From Tubulanus polymorphus (taxonomy: Eukaryota > Nemertea > Palaeonemertea > Tubulaniformes > Tubulanidae), in contig NC_134027.1 in the NCBI RefSeq assembly GCF_964204645.1, positions 7,738,485 to 7,802,484 of the forward strand: a stretch of 64,000 bases of DNA. The letters are read 5' to 3'. A program made the position numbers and the translations under genes. Below, piece after piece: positions 12,401 to 27,600 of this stretch (position 1 is its first letter; every line of letters begins with the position of its first letter). Below the pieces are notes generated by a model. It saw only the letters and a list, made by a program, of their open reading frames with translations. It had not been told where the DNA came from and did no database searches.

Positions 12401-15400
12401 ATACCAGGATCTACTTGACATAAGCCGCGATCACACAAGCATTTTTGGCTAGGTTAGGCCATAGCTAACCGTTTAACGGGTGTGCCCGTGACTGTTCGAT
12501 CCGGGCCGAATTTGGCCCAACCAAAAGCGGGGCCGAACCTGATTTTGGCGCGCATCAATCGAATCATTACGTTTGTATGCCTAGCTTTAGCATTTGATAG
12601 CATCGAGTGAGTGGTTTATGTGTGAACCCGCTCTCTCTAATCAATTTGCAAAAAATTTGACTAGGGTCTGATCCAGGCCAAATAGTTTCCGTGTATGATC
12701 GTGGCTATAAGCTGGTATACAACTAGTTGTTGAAAGTGCCAACTCGCAATTCGTTTTACGTCGTGGAATACATATTTATGTATTTTCTAGTTTCAAACAT
12801 ATGCCGACGAATAAATATTCTTGACATATCAATGCTGACAAGTGTGCTAATACGATATCCCGCTAATATCGATTGAGCGATGCCTTCAGTCGGTTTCGAG
12901 GGCGCTTCACGCGCGCAAACTCGTCGCCTGAAACGCTATATAGCCAATTCATAAATGATTTATCAAAATGGATTTCAATTAATAACTCTCTCGTCGATAT
13001 GCCGTAATAATATTGAATTTCGAGTAATGCATCACATGTAAATTTCACAGCTTTCAATCCGCGGTTAATAGCCATTTTGTGCACGCACACTTCAGATACC
13101 GATGCATGTCGCGGCGAATAGGTTCAACCCTTGAAATGCCTCGTATTGGAATATATATATTCAATACTGCTTTTTGATATTACTATTTTTCTGCTTTTTC
13201 GATATTATCATTGACGTTAATTTTGATTTTTCTTTGCTTCTTTTCAGAACCACCGAAAAACAGATTTCAAAGGCGAAAATCAGGTAAATGAAAAACTTTC
13301 ACTGTTTTAACCGGATGATATCTTTTGATTACAGCCAAATATATAACAAATTCCCTCTTCGAAAAGAAAAGTTACGGCAAAGCCATTTCCTTTTATGGGC
13401 TTTGAATAAGACTTCACCCAGATCCTAACAGAATCGTGAGATAGATGTGATGATACTGTTTGAATTTAACTGCTAGAATCGGGTACACGTCACATCGAAT
13501 AGCCGCGTATAGATCGAGAATTATCGTCATTAAACGAACTCGAATTAGAATAAAATTCACATCACCATGAATTCAGCGGCCGGTCGTCGGTCGATCGGTC
13601 GCGAAACGCATCATTCAAACTCGTGTCGGAACGGAAAATCGGCCATGTTTTTAATTAACGATTGAAAATATTCTCCGCCAACCCGATAGAAATCAATTCA
13701 TCGATGACAGCTGCGACGCATCCACCGCACGCGTTATATATAGGCTAACAAATAGGTTTTGAAAATATCAGTCGAGTCGTATTTTGTTCCTTTTATCAAC
13801 AGTCGAGCTGTCGAATATGATCCATCATGATTTTGACTTCTCGAATATAAGCATGGAATCCGAGTTCATGATGTAAACTATTAAGTCTGAAGTTCCTGGC
13901 ATGGGAATTTTATTACATACTACGGACAGCTGTGATTGGTATCAATACGAACACCTTAGGGGTAATCTATTTGTCGCCGGCATTCCTGAAAGTCATATCT
14001 CCTCCTCCTCCGTAAACTTGTTATTATTATTGAACATTTCGCCTCTATATCGACCGCAAATTCGTCGATATCTGCATATAACGTTTTTAATCAGTGAATA
14101 GCCATTAATCACTTAACGGGGCTTTCATATTCAAGACCACAATTCATTGAGAAAAAGTGCTCCAAAGCCCGTTCCATAGTCGTTGATACAATTCTGGAAT
14201 TAGATGATTAGAAATTTTACTATTCAATTTGAGAAATATTCAATTTGAGAAATATTCAATTTGAGAAATATTCAATTTGATTTTTGTTGAATAGGCGCGC
14301 TCACACTGATACGGGCCAAAGTTGGAACTGACCAAATCAGAATATGTGTTCACACGCGTCTTCCTGAATTGGCTCCAGATCGACGGCCCTGTATGATGTT
14401 GCCATGAGTATTCTACCCCAAAATTTATATCTAAATGATAGATTTATGAGTTCCTGGCTGTTGTTTATTAAACTAATTTTGATGCAGTTTATCATAGATA
14501 AATCTAGACACATCAATCAATGGTAAGTGTTCGGGCATTTTCAAAATGATTAAAACAGATAACTCCCCGAGCAACACACGCAATAGACAAAATTTAAAAT
14601 CCATTGGCCTATATACATTAACTTTAGGCAATATAGAAATTATATGAAATCTGAAAACTATATTAATCATCTTGATGATGAATTAGTGACCAGTTTATTT
14701 CCATAAAGACTAAATAAGGCCTAACAATCGATTTTCCAGTCAAATAACCATCTGGTCCAATCATCCATAGTTACAAGTAAGCCCAATTGACTGTTTGTAG
14801 ACCTTCATTTTATGAAACCATGTTGACCGTTGAACAGGATTCTAAATTCCCTTCACTTTCATAGCCTGGTGGGGCCGCGTCAGCATACACGCATTCGTGT
14901 TCGACGCGAACAAGGCTGCGCAGAAAACCCGTTATCGCTGCATTGCAGCTATATTTGCAATTGAATTCATACTGCAGAACGGACCTGGATCCGTCTTTTA
15001 GGTCAGTCCTAATTGGAACGGTCTGAAATGGAACGGACAAGGTCTATTTGGAACAGACTTTTCGCTAGTGTGAACGCCTAGTCTGTTCCAAATTGGAACG
15101 GGCCAAATTTAGACCGTTCGAAATAACATAGGGTGTACGCGGCTAACGTGTATAGAAATGATTACACCAATTTATTTGACACGAAATCCTGAAAAAATAC
15201 GACCCGTTGTTTGGCAGTCAGTATTCTCTAGCGTGAGATGTATTTATTAGTCGCTACTGAAAGGTCTCTTCCGTGAAATAACCTTATGGATCTTCTGTTC
15301 ATTTCCTGAATGCAAATACCGCGTGCGACGGAAGTATTTGGCAGTCATCCCTGCCCGCATCAATGTTTATCCATTAATTGAATACGTCGTTCCTTTAATT

Positions 15401-18400
15401 GGCTCCTGTGAGGAATCTGAATTCAAACCATATAGCGTAAAAATGGAATTTCATCAGGAAACCGGCGATGAAGTCTTAAGGCGGATATGTTATAAGCCCC
15501 AAATTGTAGACTTACTGAATTGAGTGATTTGTATAAAGAATAGATTAGTAATGTAATACGAGTCCAGTGTACACATCGACAAGTAGGCTCATAACAGGGA
15601 AACTTGAGTAGATTGTAGATTTATATGGTGTACCACGCTGTACCACGAACCTTCTAGTTACAAGCGAGACAGAACCGCGGTAATCAGAATACGTTCTCTT
15701 TATTCTACATGGAAAATGAGTTTTTCATAGAATGAATAATTGTAGTTTTCGTTCAATCTATACATTTTTTCCTGGCGATAACTTTCAATTTGTAATTTAG
15801 GCCTATTTTTTATTCTAATTGTACAATGAATTTATGCTCGATTGGTATTCTTATGCAATATCGTCACCATAAAATATGAATAAATTGAATATATCAATAT
15901 GAATAAATCAACCTTAAAATTGTATCTAAAAAAAGACAATTCAAAAGATGGGGGGATTTTTACCTACTTTTTTTGGGAATTTTTTACCCATGGGATTTTT
16001 ACCAGATTGGATTTTCCGCTAACCCTAACTTTTCATTGGTTTCCCATGGATTGAAATGTAACTTCAAAATTAACTAGGTCAATATTACAACGAGCAACGA
16101 AGACACTCGCATTCGAGTTCGTAGTCTTTTGTGCGTCATTTGCTAATAATTACATTACACATTCTAATTAACGTCTGCGCAAAATTTGATTTAAAAGGAA
16201 TAATAAACATCACACGATAGGTAAATTGAATTTTGTAGACGCACACACAACAATGTAGGACACTCACGGGGATAAATGAATCACGGGTGTCAACAAAAAG
16301 CTGAAATTTGTCTGATATACAGTGTAAATAATATTCTACTGTTGCAATTAGTCCGTTTTCATTTCCTGCACTGAATCGCATGTACAAACAACTGGATACA
16401 ATTTCTGCTAAGGCTGGTAGTTATGTCGTCCCTCCCTCGGCGGGGATTCGAACTTGATGATAAGATTTAACCACAGCATGAAACGCAGCCTGGTGAGCCC
16501 AAGCACATATGCCTGCGCAGTGGGGCTTATCAGGCAGGGTTTCATGTCGGTTCATGGTGCCATCTGGATCAAATCAAGAAATTCTAGTTTATGAAAGAGA
16601 ATAGTTTCATGACATTATTTCAAGATTTGCAAAATCAAATTAGGAACTATCAAAAATGGTACTGGAGTGTCCTGAACTAAACCTACAATAACACTCTTGT
16701 GTTTGAAAGCTTCCCCTAGTGGCTAAAAATGCTGAGCACTGTAAGCGGTGATCACACGAGCATGTTTGGCCCGGAACAACTGTTCACACGGGTGCCAAAT
16801 GGGCCCAGGCTAAATTTGGCATGACCAAAAACGTTGGACCAGGCCCAAACCAGAATTTAGCACGGGTCAAATTATTTCATCTGAATTGCAACTGGTTCGG
16901 GAAGTCTCTCACTTTGCTTTGTATTAAGTATTGCTTAGTATCGAGTCACTGATTTACATGTGAACGCGATCTCTCTTATTTGACTCGAGTCTGATCCGAG
17001 CCCATGAGCCAAATTCTCTATGTGTAATCACGGCTATAGACACTGTATCACCTTGGTCAGTCAACACACACCAGCATTTACATGTGTCTTAAACAGTATT
17101 TTCATTCCATGGTATTTTCAGTGTCAGCCGAACGTTATGATCCCGAAGCGGATGAAGACGAAGGCGATGAACAGGTAAGTGTGGAGACCTCCCCTGTTAG
17201 TATACACCCTCCTCGACGCCGTCGCCGATGACATCATCTCTTTAGACGTCTTACTAACGACGTCGTAGCAGTTAGATTTTCGCATTAACTTTGATCTAAC
17301 GTAGGCACCCCGTGGAAACAATCTAACCAATCATGATATTTCACGTTCTGATTAGCTAAGACCGTCTACTCGGGTGCATTCGGTGGAAATAGTAATTTTC
17401 TTTCGTCGACGTCGTCGTGCCCCGCAGAGCTAACGAACAATCCCTTTAACCCATCGTCAATATCCTGGCTGTAAACGCTGTAACATCGCTAGCATCGGTT
17501 TACAAATTCAACCTTCGTTTATAATTGATGATCATATTTTGCCTAGAATGGGCTACGCTCACCGGGAAAATGGCCTTCATTTATATTGATACCCTATAGC
17601 TGAAGCTCGAGTCTGCTATCTACCATGGTGTTTTGGCCGCATGGTGCTTGGCCCTGATATGACTGTCGAACGATGGTATAAAACTGGGGCCAAGTTAGAG
17701 CATGGATTCTAAGTCCATGGTTAGAGTTAACCAGTGGTTAGTTGACATAGAGACAATTAATAGTTCGTTGTTACTACGGTATTTATTTCCCCCCACCGCC
17801 CCCCCCCCCGGTTATCTTAAACCAACTCTTGAGCAACTGGTCCCTGGACCATTGGGTTCCGCAATCGGTTCGCATTCAAATGTTAGTTGAATGAATGAAA
17901 AATAACGATGAAATTGATTTAATGAAACAAGTCTAATTTCTCAAATTGATGAACGCGGCGAAACTGCAGCCTGAATATTGTCATAAGAAGAAGCCGATTC
18001 TATGTGGATGATATAACTATCGTTTAACTACAACCACTGATTGATGATTTACCTACGTATCACCCCCTGTTTAATGATCATAAAACCTGTGTGATATTCG
18101 ACAGATTGAAAACCCGTTCGAAATGATGATGGATCGCGCTAGACATTAATCAGACAATGAGATATCTGTCTCTATCTCTCTCTCTGTACAGCCCTCCTGC
18201 CCGCCCACAGTTATTCATAACCTTAAATAGACGTCGGATTTTTATATAAACTGCACAATTTCATCACAAACAAAGCCGGGTGTATGTTTCTGATGAGATA
18301 CACGAGGGATCGCAACTGAACTGAATGATTAGATTTTTGATCTGTCAACGTCGCGATATTTTCATTAATTCTCGACGAGTTTTCCTCATTTCAATTAAGC

Positions 18401-18601
18401 CGATGCACGTTTTTCTTCTACTTCAATGTTTTTCTTCTTTCTTTTTTTCGATACAGAAAGTTTATCCGAAGACGGACGAACAGCGAAAACGATTGAGCGA
18501 AGCGACGAAGAACATCCTCTTATTCAGGAGTTTAGACAATGTGAGTGTACAATGCGATTACCCGGGAATTTCTTTGTCCGTCTCTTCCTCCTCAAACATT
18601 G

Positions 18602-18664
<63 letters not shown>

Positions 18665-21600
18665 CTTATATATGTTAGAAACTCGTCGGCATTTCATTAA
18701 ACTTTTTAAAAAAGCGTGTCAACTCTTCACATTGATCTTCTATTGTTCCTACGCGTAATAATTGTCAAAAACCAATTGACACCTTTTTTACTTAAAGAAA
18801 TGATCTCCTTACACTTACTCCGCCCAAAACGAAATGAACTTCTCTCCCTGCTGTTCCCATTGTTCGTTCTCATTTACCTATTGACATTAAAGCCGATGTC
18901 GGAGACATTTTCTACCATTTTAGTCGCTACGACTCTCCGTAATTCTTGAAAACTGTCTCGGGCAGATTCTTTATTAGTGTAGAGACGCGAAAGATCCGAT
19001 GATAGATTGCGCAGTGTTAGCTAATTTAAATTGATTACTTTCTCGTTGATTCGCTTTCCTAATTTCTTGTTTGTCGATTGCATCGGAAGTGAAAAATTGC
19101 CCTGAACACGTTTGAATGGCGGTTCGGTTGCCTCAGTCACATTTCTCCTAGTATCAGGCAGAGAATGTTTTCATTGTCAGATACGTATCTAGTTTACGGA
19201 TAAACTTGAAGAGTATGAGATTTTGAAAGGCAATCGAAATGTAATAGGAGCCTCCAGTCAGCGTATGTTTACCGGGTTTTGCCTCGTGTTTCTGCAGAAT
19301 GATAATTAAAAAATTGTTGTTGATGGTATTTATCTAAGCTTTGGGGCCCTAGAGCTTAGATTTCGAGAACATACAAAAACAGCACAGAACATGTTTAAAA
19401 ATCAGTCTTTTCGATTTTCTTTTTCAGCAACAAATGCACCAAGTAATCGATGCAATGTTTGAGAGGAAGGTAACTATATCTTTTTTATCTTATTCTATTT
19501 TCTGTGTTCGTAATCATCGCACTGCCGTGTGGCGGTCACTACTGATTTGTCGATGTAGCTAGTAATGTAATTTATTCGTTCATCACATTGACGCCTAACT
19601 AGATTTTTCCTGTTATATATATACATAACGGCAGTTTCTGCTCTCTGCCATCTACTACAGCCAAAATTGATGACTGCTGCCAAGATATGACAATAATAAT
19701 TTCCTCTCTGAATAGCTCATTATCTGAATGGATCTGATCGTACACTTGTGAAGTATTTTGAAAATTAGATCGCTCTGACATTTCTCGGTAGATAGTGCCA
19801 CAATCATGGCTGGTATTCTGGTATAACCATGCCATTACTGATAATAGAATGCGTATTTTCTTCATTGTCTTGAAATCAATTTGAGAATTTTTCCGAGCGA
19901 CCATTTGGCGAATAAATAACAAACATACTACGTCAATGTTGCGCTCTGGATAGTACATCTTGCGGTACTTGTAGCATAAAAAAGATTAGTTAGCAGTGGC
20001 ATTGTAGGGCAGTCGTGTTGATCTTAGTAATGCGCTTATCAAGTGGTCTGGATCGATTTTGGCTGGCTAAGAGCGGGCTGACACAACCTCGACGATATAT
20101 ACATTATGTTTAACCAGCAATTTAATAATGTACATGAGGGAAATCATGGCGTTCTCAGGATTTGAATTATTCTCGACATGAAATGTGCGGAATTCAAATA
20201 TGGCTAGGTGTTCGCAGCGGCTACCTCTGCTTAACTAAAGCGTAATGTAATTCCTGTGAACTACGACAGTTACAGCAGTGTGTCAACAGTTGCTGACTAT
20301 CTTTGAATGTTAGCAGGGTACGGCTGTCCCTGATGATCGTTTTCCTTCCCCCTTGTGGTATGAATAGATATCCTTAAACTTGGGTCTAGTCTCCAATAAT
20401 GAGAATAGATTTGATAACAAAAATAGGGTCGCCACTCACCTGGAAATCAGGAAATGGTTAGGGAATTTTGTAAAAAGCTAACAATCGAGGAAAAATCTGG
20501 GAAATTTGTTGAGTTTGCTAGATGGTGCCTTTAATCAAACAGTTTCCGTCCAAGTTTTACGTATTTTACTTCGTTAATTGATTGGATTCTTAGCAGATCA
20601 AGTCAGGGAAAACAAAGTGCACATGTCAGGGAATAGTCAGGGAAAAAGCAAGTCGAATAAAAGTGGCAACATGTATGAATCAGTTTGTTAAATAACGCAG
20701 TTATCAGGTTTTTCAAATAGGGTTTCTCGAGTAAAGGGTTAACGCGGATAATTTTCTGCGCATATGGCGTTTCTCGTGGCGGTGTCTTATTTTAATAGTC
20801 AGACTTTAATTCGATGAACTAAGATTCAGTTTACAGCGATAGAAGATCCCGGTAATGGAGCTCATCAGGTGATCATATTAGATATAACGTCGACGGTCTA
20901 TGAATCATTTGTCGGCGGCGTGTGCCATATTTATAAAGACTGGTATTATGAATGGCCCTCGTGTTAATTGTATTTATCAAATTGTCTTCCACTTTAAGTA
21001 ATAAAAAAGCTTTTAAAAAGAAAATACTGCAAATATAAGTCATTTTTAGGATCAACCGTGTTGATGGTCCTGAAAATAACAGTCTGTTTGCTCTTGGTGG
21101 CACAAATTGTAACCGCTGGATATACACAGCTGGTATTTTGTCATTAGGCGAGAAATAGGGGTTCATTAGTCCGTCCACTCTGCCGTTTAGAAGTACTGGG
21201 AGAAAATGTTCAAAAATTTCAATGAATTTATCCCCATTCTACTTATCGGTGCTTGGCCTTAATTCTAGATAATGACGTCATTGGGAAAGTCCTTCGGTAT
21301 TCAAGTCGCAAATCCCAGAACAAATCGTTTTTTTGTGGTCAAAAGTAAAACTGTACTCAGTTGATCCTACTGGACCCATGGTCCTTTATTCATGCATAGA
21401 TATGATAGAGCTTATTCGTTTCAAAAAAAATAGGAGCGTAGAATTTTGTCCGAACATTAGTAGAAGTTCGATGGAAAATCTTAGTCATTGTGCGGGGGGG
21501 AAAATAATTATGCTAATTTTTCTCTAGTTAGGCTAATTACTCGATACGAAAAACATCTAAACTTAGTTAGCATTTTGATGTCGAATGAACCGACGGGATC

Positions 21601-24600
21601 TGTCGGATTCGCCACCGATTGATCGGTTGGGTATCGGTAGGCGTTGTTGTTTATCTCGGATTGTTCCGGCATTTATCGACTTCTATTCTCGCGGAGACTT
21701 TCGACATGACTTTTTTTTATTCGTCGTTCGATGCGATCGACGCGCGGCGGTCGGTCTGTATTCGCCGTGCATCTAATGCGCCCCGAACGAGCCCGGATAA
21801 TTGGATCTTGCTGACGTCCATACATCTGTCTGTTGGTTGTCATCTCGCGCTGATATGAAAAGCCCGGATGGCCGGTAATGCCGTCAAATCATCACCGCTG
21901 ATGATAATACAGCTGTTTAGTGGCTTGTGTACATGAGGTGATCAGAAAGAATACTTCATTTGTCGCCGAATCGAACGGAGCCCTTGATCAATTCCATTGT
22001 CTCGAGACCACAAAATTCGGTTTGTGTTTAGGGACGTCTGTTGGTGGCATGTAAGAGGCTGAACTTACTGAAGTCATCAGTCTTTTACCGGTCGTATCAA
22101 TCCAGGATTCGTCGGTCGTCGAAATCTTCTTGAAGTATCAAAGACACTTTCTTTGACTTTGATTGCGCATACGCAGATCGCTCTAGTCTGCAAGAACCGT
22201 TTGAAATACCGCAGTGTGCCACTCACTACCGTATATTGGTTGCTGTGGGGATGATGTTGATCATGGACTATGTAACTAGTTTTCAAATCCAAGCAGTAAT
22301 GAAATGATAAATTATCAGTTGGGAACTGAGAGGCATGTCATTTGCCCTTTGTTTAAAGAGCAGAAAGACATTAGCGACTACGTTTAACAGCGAGTCTGCT
22401 GGTCCGCCGTGAACTTTGGTATTTTGTCATTCAACAGTTGGAAATGCAGTCGCAGTCGTTTTTATCTCCCCGATGACAAACATTTGCTTAAGGAGAGATA
22501 AAGCTTTTTTAAGTCTTCCAATATTTAAGAATATGAAATATTCCGTTGGGAAATACGTTTTAAATATTCTGATCTATTCAGCAGATTGAGGGATGAGATC
22601 TCCGTCTTTTGTTTTCGATTTATTTTTTCTATTTTCGCTTACCGGGGGTACGATGAAAAAAGTAAGCAGCGGGGAATCGAAAATTGAATTACAGGGGACG
22701 CTTTGATTTATATATTTTTCATGCCGCGACCACATTCGTGGTTTATTAACGTGCATTACGCTTTCGTGAAAGCGATGACGACTGCGCGAAATATGGTTTG
22801 CTCTAGGATGCATTACGCCGGTGAGGCTATTTCAGGTCTTACCGTTCATTCGTTCGTCTGTCTCGCGGTATGGTAATTCATATTTTACACACTTAATAAA
22901 CCACGAGCGTCTCCAGCGTCATTAGTGAAACAAATCAAACGGAAACTCTCTCAAAGTGTGAACTCAACTCAACTCAACTGAAAGCGTAGAATATCGGTAT
23001 GATTCCGGCTGATATTAGATATTCTAACACTAAGGGGTTGTAGATCTACACCTTGCAACTATACATAATCCCTTTTTTCATCAAATGTTTTACCGAATCA
23101 TAGGAAGGAATATTTTTAGGTTTTCTTTAGATGAGTGTTGCATCCTTGGATGTATTTCAACTATTGCTAAACAACATCCTTATTCAGTTGGTATTTGTAA
23201 TTATTGTCATGAATATGAATAGTAAACAAGGGTGAATCAGTGCCCTTATTCATTTTGTCAATAACGATATTTGGTGCATTTCTCAGTAGGGAGTGCAGGC
23301 TATATTGCCTTTTTAGACATCAAAATGCCCGTTTGGGATGCGACTTTGAAATTGGCCTCCGGATCTGCCCTGTATATCTACATTTTTGGGGCCTTTAAGC
23401 TCATTTTTAAAATAAAGATATTTTCATTTCTTTTGATTTCAGGTAACGCCTGACGAACATGTAATTGACCAAGGAGATGATGGAGATAATTTCTATGTTA
23501 TTGACACGTAAGTTTACATTTAGTCACATCCTGTGGCCAGCGTTTGCTTGCTCTGAATAATTATTAATAACTCAAACCGGTTTACCGTGCTCTTATTTGA
23601 AACCTGCTGATAATCATTTCGACCAATTATTCATTCATTGAGTGCTCTTTATACAGGTCTCTCTCCCCTCTCGCCTCTCCCCCTCTCTCGCTGTTTCTGC
23701 TCCCCTCCAGGGGACTGTTATCCCTCTTTCTTAACTGTAGCCCTCTTGTCATATTTCCAACTGCATTGAGATTACAAGCCTCTCATTGTTTCTCAGCAAA
23801 GAAAACTGCCTCATTTTTACCTGCCCTCCCCTTTTGATCTAACAGAGAAGAAGCATTTGAATGTAAACTTTTTTAGGTATCAATTTTATGTTTTTCATTT
23901 TTCCGTAAAATTTCAGGGCAAGTTGATATTTTCAGGAGGGGTGCACACGCTCGTATCTACCTGTGATGTATGTCGGCTACCACGCATAAAATGCATCCTC
24001 ACTGAAATGAACGTCGTGTGTCCCTTATGTCCTTGCTTGCCTTTGAAAGACTCGCGCTCACGTGGTCCCCCTATTCAATCAGTCCCTCACATCCCACACT
24101 CGCGCCTTTTAATCGAACCCACGTTTAATCAGCCTATACTACAAACTAAACTATAATTTCATAGGGTCGGTAAGGTTGATTATGAGCTGTATATTGTGCT
24201 GGCTTTTTCCACTGCGTTGAACATAATTGTTATCGTTCTCCTCACGTAGTCGTCGTCGTCAGCTACTCCGTCGACGTCGAGAACTGGAAAGCTTCACGGA
24301 GAGGATTTAGCTTTGATCTTGAAAAATGATGTTTCAGCTACAGCGTTGTTACCCGGGAAACCCTGGTCAATTCAAAGTGCTAATCGAAATTGGATTGCTC
24401 CATATTAATGTGGAATTAAAAAGTAACGACTGCGACGAGCTAATCTTTCGTCATCCCGGCGCGAGATCGGCGATGAACGTGAAAGCCTCCATCGGTGCTT
24501 CAGATCCACGTATTACCGTCAGATTTTACTGAATGTTCAATGTTCGTTTTATCCAAGTTCCAGGATACTCGAATCTTGGGTATAGTCGACTGTATACTGG

Positions 24601-27600
24601 ATATTTTCAACATGTTTCTGCTAACTTGTAGCTGTAACAAGCCAATATATTAGATTAAAAAGATTCTGTAAATTAGCTATCACAAGATCAGCGAGGCCTG
24701 GCTCAGACCAGAGTTAAATTTGGCCAGTGCCTAATTATAGAGCGTGTCAATCGCTAAATAATGCTGTGACAAAGTGAAGTGAGTCACTTCCAGCACCAGT
24801 AAGCATTCACACGCAATAATTTGAGCTGAAAATTTGGTATGGCTCAGGTCTGACGTTTTTGGTATGGCCATAGGCATGGGTCCATTTGGCACCCATAGCA
24901 ACGGTTGGCCTTGGCTCATTTGGCACATAGGCCAAAACCACTTGCGTGATCATAGCTGTTTCGTTCCCTGTGGTTTTGTGAGTCAAACAATAGATAAACA
25001 GAGAATGAAAAAAACTGGTTATATCGTTATCGAATCTCAAATGATGAAACCCGCAAAGAGAAACCTTTCATTCTTATTTTCATCCTATTAAGCGCAAAAA
25101 GTGATATTCTCAGGTACGGGATTTTTTGGCCAATTCTTGGTGCCAGCAAATCAACAGGCGAGATTCTTGTAATCTCCGAAAGTTATGCGCGTAGATCCGT
25201 CGATCCTCGACGGATTGAGAAATAAATGAACGGGATCGCGATATCCAGTGCGCTGCCATGGCAACAAAGGTATTTCCTGCTCGGAGATTTTGCCGCTTTT
25301 CCACAAGTCAAAGTCGGTTCATATGACGATGTCATCGGCGGCGGAGGTATACAACCAACGGTCTGTGTGTCGACAACGCGTATCGTATCCCTCAGGTGAC
25401 TGGGGAATACTGACGTTATCTCTGCGTCTCTTTCTCCTTGTTCAGAAAACAATCAGTTTTTGGTACGAAGCACCTAATCATCGTGAGAATTCCGCCCGTG
25501 AGGCAGCGCGCGCGCCCGCGCCAACACGAAACGACAAGAACGAATCAATCTAGAAAAAAAGACCAGGACCCGAGCGCTATTAAGTATTCTATTTCCGGCG
25601 TTGAAGAGGAAATAACGGGTTTCTCATGTTTTTTTACGACGATTCCCATTAGTTACGGTAATAATAGTTTTCCATCGAGGCGTACCCTCGGACGCGATGT
25701 ATTCTGTAAACTGTAATATTGCCCCGAAGCCCTGGTTTGCTTAGCGATGCTATTCATTGCAATTGCGATATTGTCGTTTTTGCACCAGGTGTGAAGCAAC
25801 TTTACTCCAATCACTGTCACGGTAAATCATTTCTATCGTCGCCCGCTCACAAAAAAATCTTTAGCTCATTGCGACCAAGCAGATCATTGCATTTTTTAGA
25901 GTATGTTTTTCAGTTTGAAAACTTATGATCCCTCGAAGCTTTACTTCAATTTTCAATCATAACGTTATATTTTATCATGTACTTTTAGGGGCACTTATGA
26001 TATTTATGTAGAAGTTGATGGTAAGCCTAAATGCGTAGGACAGTACGATAGTCAAGGCAGCTTCGGTGAATTGGCTTTAATGTATAATATGCCTCGTGCT
26101 GCAACTATCATTGCAACATCGGAAGGAACTCTTTGGGCTATGGTAAGTGAAATCAAAAATATTTGTGCTCTGGGTGTTTTTGTTGGTGGGAGAGTAAGGA
26201 ATGGCTCTGATTCTGGGGTTTTATATGGAATCAGAAGCAAAAGTTCCTTTCATAGCTCGCTTGCTCGTTTTAAATTAACCGAATCAAATTGACGAAAATA
26301 ATCACGGATTAGAAATTGAGAAATGCTGCAAAGTTGACTTTTCTCACACGCATCGATAAGATTTCAGCTACAATTCGAATTTAACGGCTTCATTTGCCTG
26401 CGCAGAATTCTCAGAACAATCACCGCTTCGAAAACAAATCTGTTTGAAATATACCTGAAACTTAAGTCTTTTAGATAATTTGCTTGACGAATTGATAATT
26501 GCTTGACCTTAAACACTTGATAGAAACAAAAAATATTTATTCGATTTCTGCGATCGATTATTGAAGGATATTTTCGTCATCAATTCTACGCTCTATTTAC
26601 TAAGACATTTCGAACTACCCTGCAATTTCATCGCGGTAATTAATTTATGTAGCTTGTTTTCGAAGAAGCGCCATTTTCAGTCGTAACTACCCAATATTTG
26701 TAGCGTTGCGTTTTTCAAAGGGCGCATGTGCCCCGCGGCAAAACTGATGAACTTTGATGATCAAATAATATAAGCGGATGTTACGCAGAAATTTGCAATA
26801 CGACTGTGTAGTTCTTATAGACAGCGTCATCTTCTCTTGAGCATAGTGTTCGCTTACACTTCTATGTCTTGAGATATACATTTATTTTTCATCCCTTGAC
26901 AGCTGTCTTCCATTAATGAATGGCGTTATGTTGTAACGGTAATCAAAGTGTCGTGGAAACTGAAACGTATTCGTAGAGTTCAGTACTTTCAAGGTTTTTC
27001 CAATAGATTCTAATGGATGCTATTCGTTCGAATATTCTGTAGATTCACGGGGTGAAATCTTTATGGCCTCCTCCATAAAAGATGGCAGGCTCCTATTTTT
27101 CGTATCACCTCATTTCAGAGCAATTATCAGCATTGATAGAGTATTGACATCCCTGGTAGGGGCAGCAGATATTTTATTTGGGGTGGCTGGTTCTCAGAGG
27201 GGTGGATATAAAAATGAAAGGGATGGCCCCCCTTCCAAACCTGTTGTGGAGAACACTGCTATGATATCATCTTATTGCTTACTAGAATTTGATGTTTGAA
27301 TCTTGCCTGAATATGATGTCATAGGGAGATAAAGGAGTCAGCTATGTTTTAATTGTAGGGAATCTTTGCCACACTTAAGAATCGTCGCTAGTTTTGCGTT
27401 TTGAATCAATGATTAAAATGATGATTACAAATGGTAGTCTAATTAGACCGACGCCCGCTGGATACGTTTTAATCAATCGTTGCTTTAATTTACAGGATCG
27501 AGCCACGTTCAGACGCATCGTATTAAAGAACGCTTTCAATAAACGCAAAATGTACGAAAATCTCCTCGAAAATGTACCAATGCTCAAAACATTAGATGTA

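Noticed and set aside
18325-18678. 117-codon frame ending in Ile-Tyr repeats
   Set aside because: It includes the real PKA exon 18457-18540 but reads on through the donor into a TA microsatellite.
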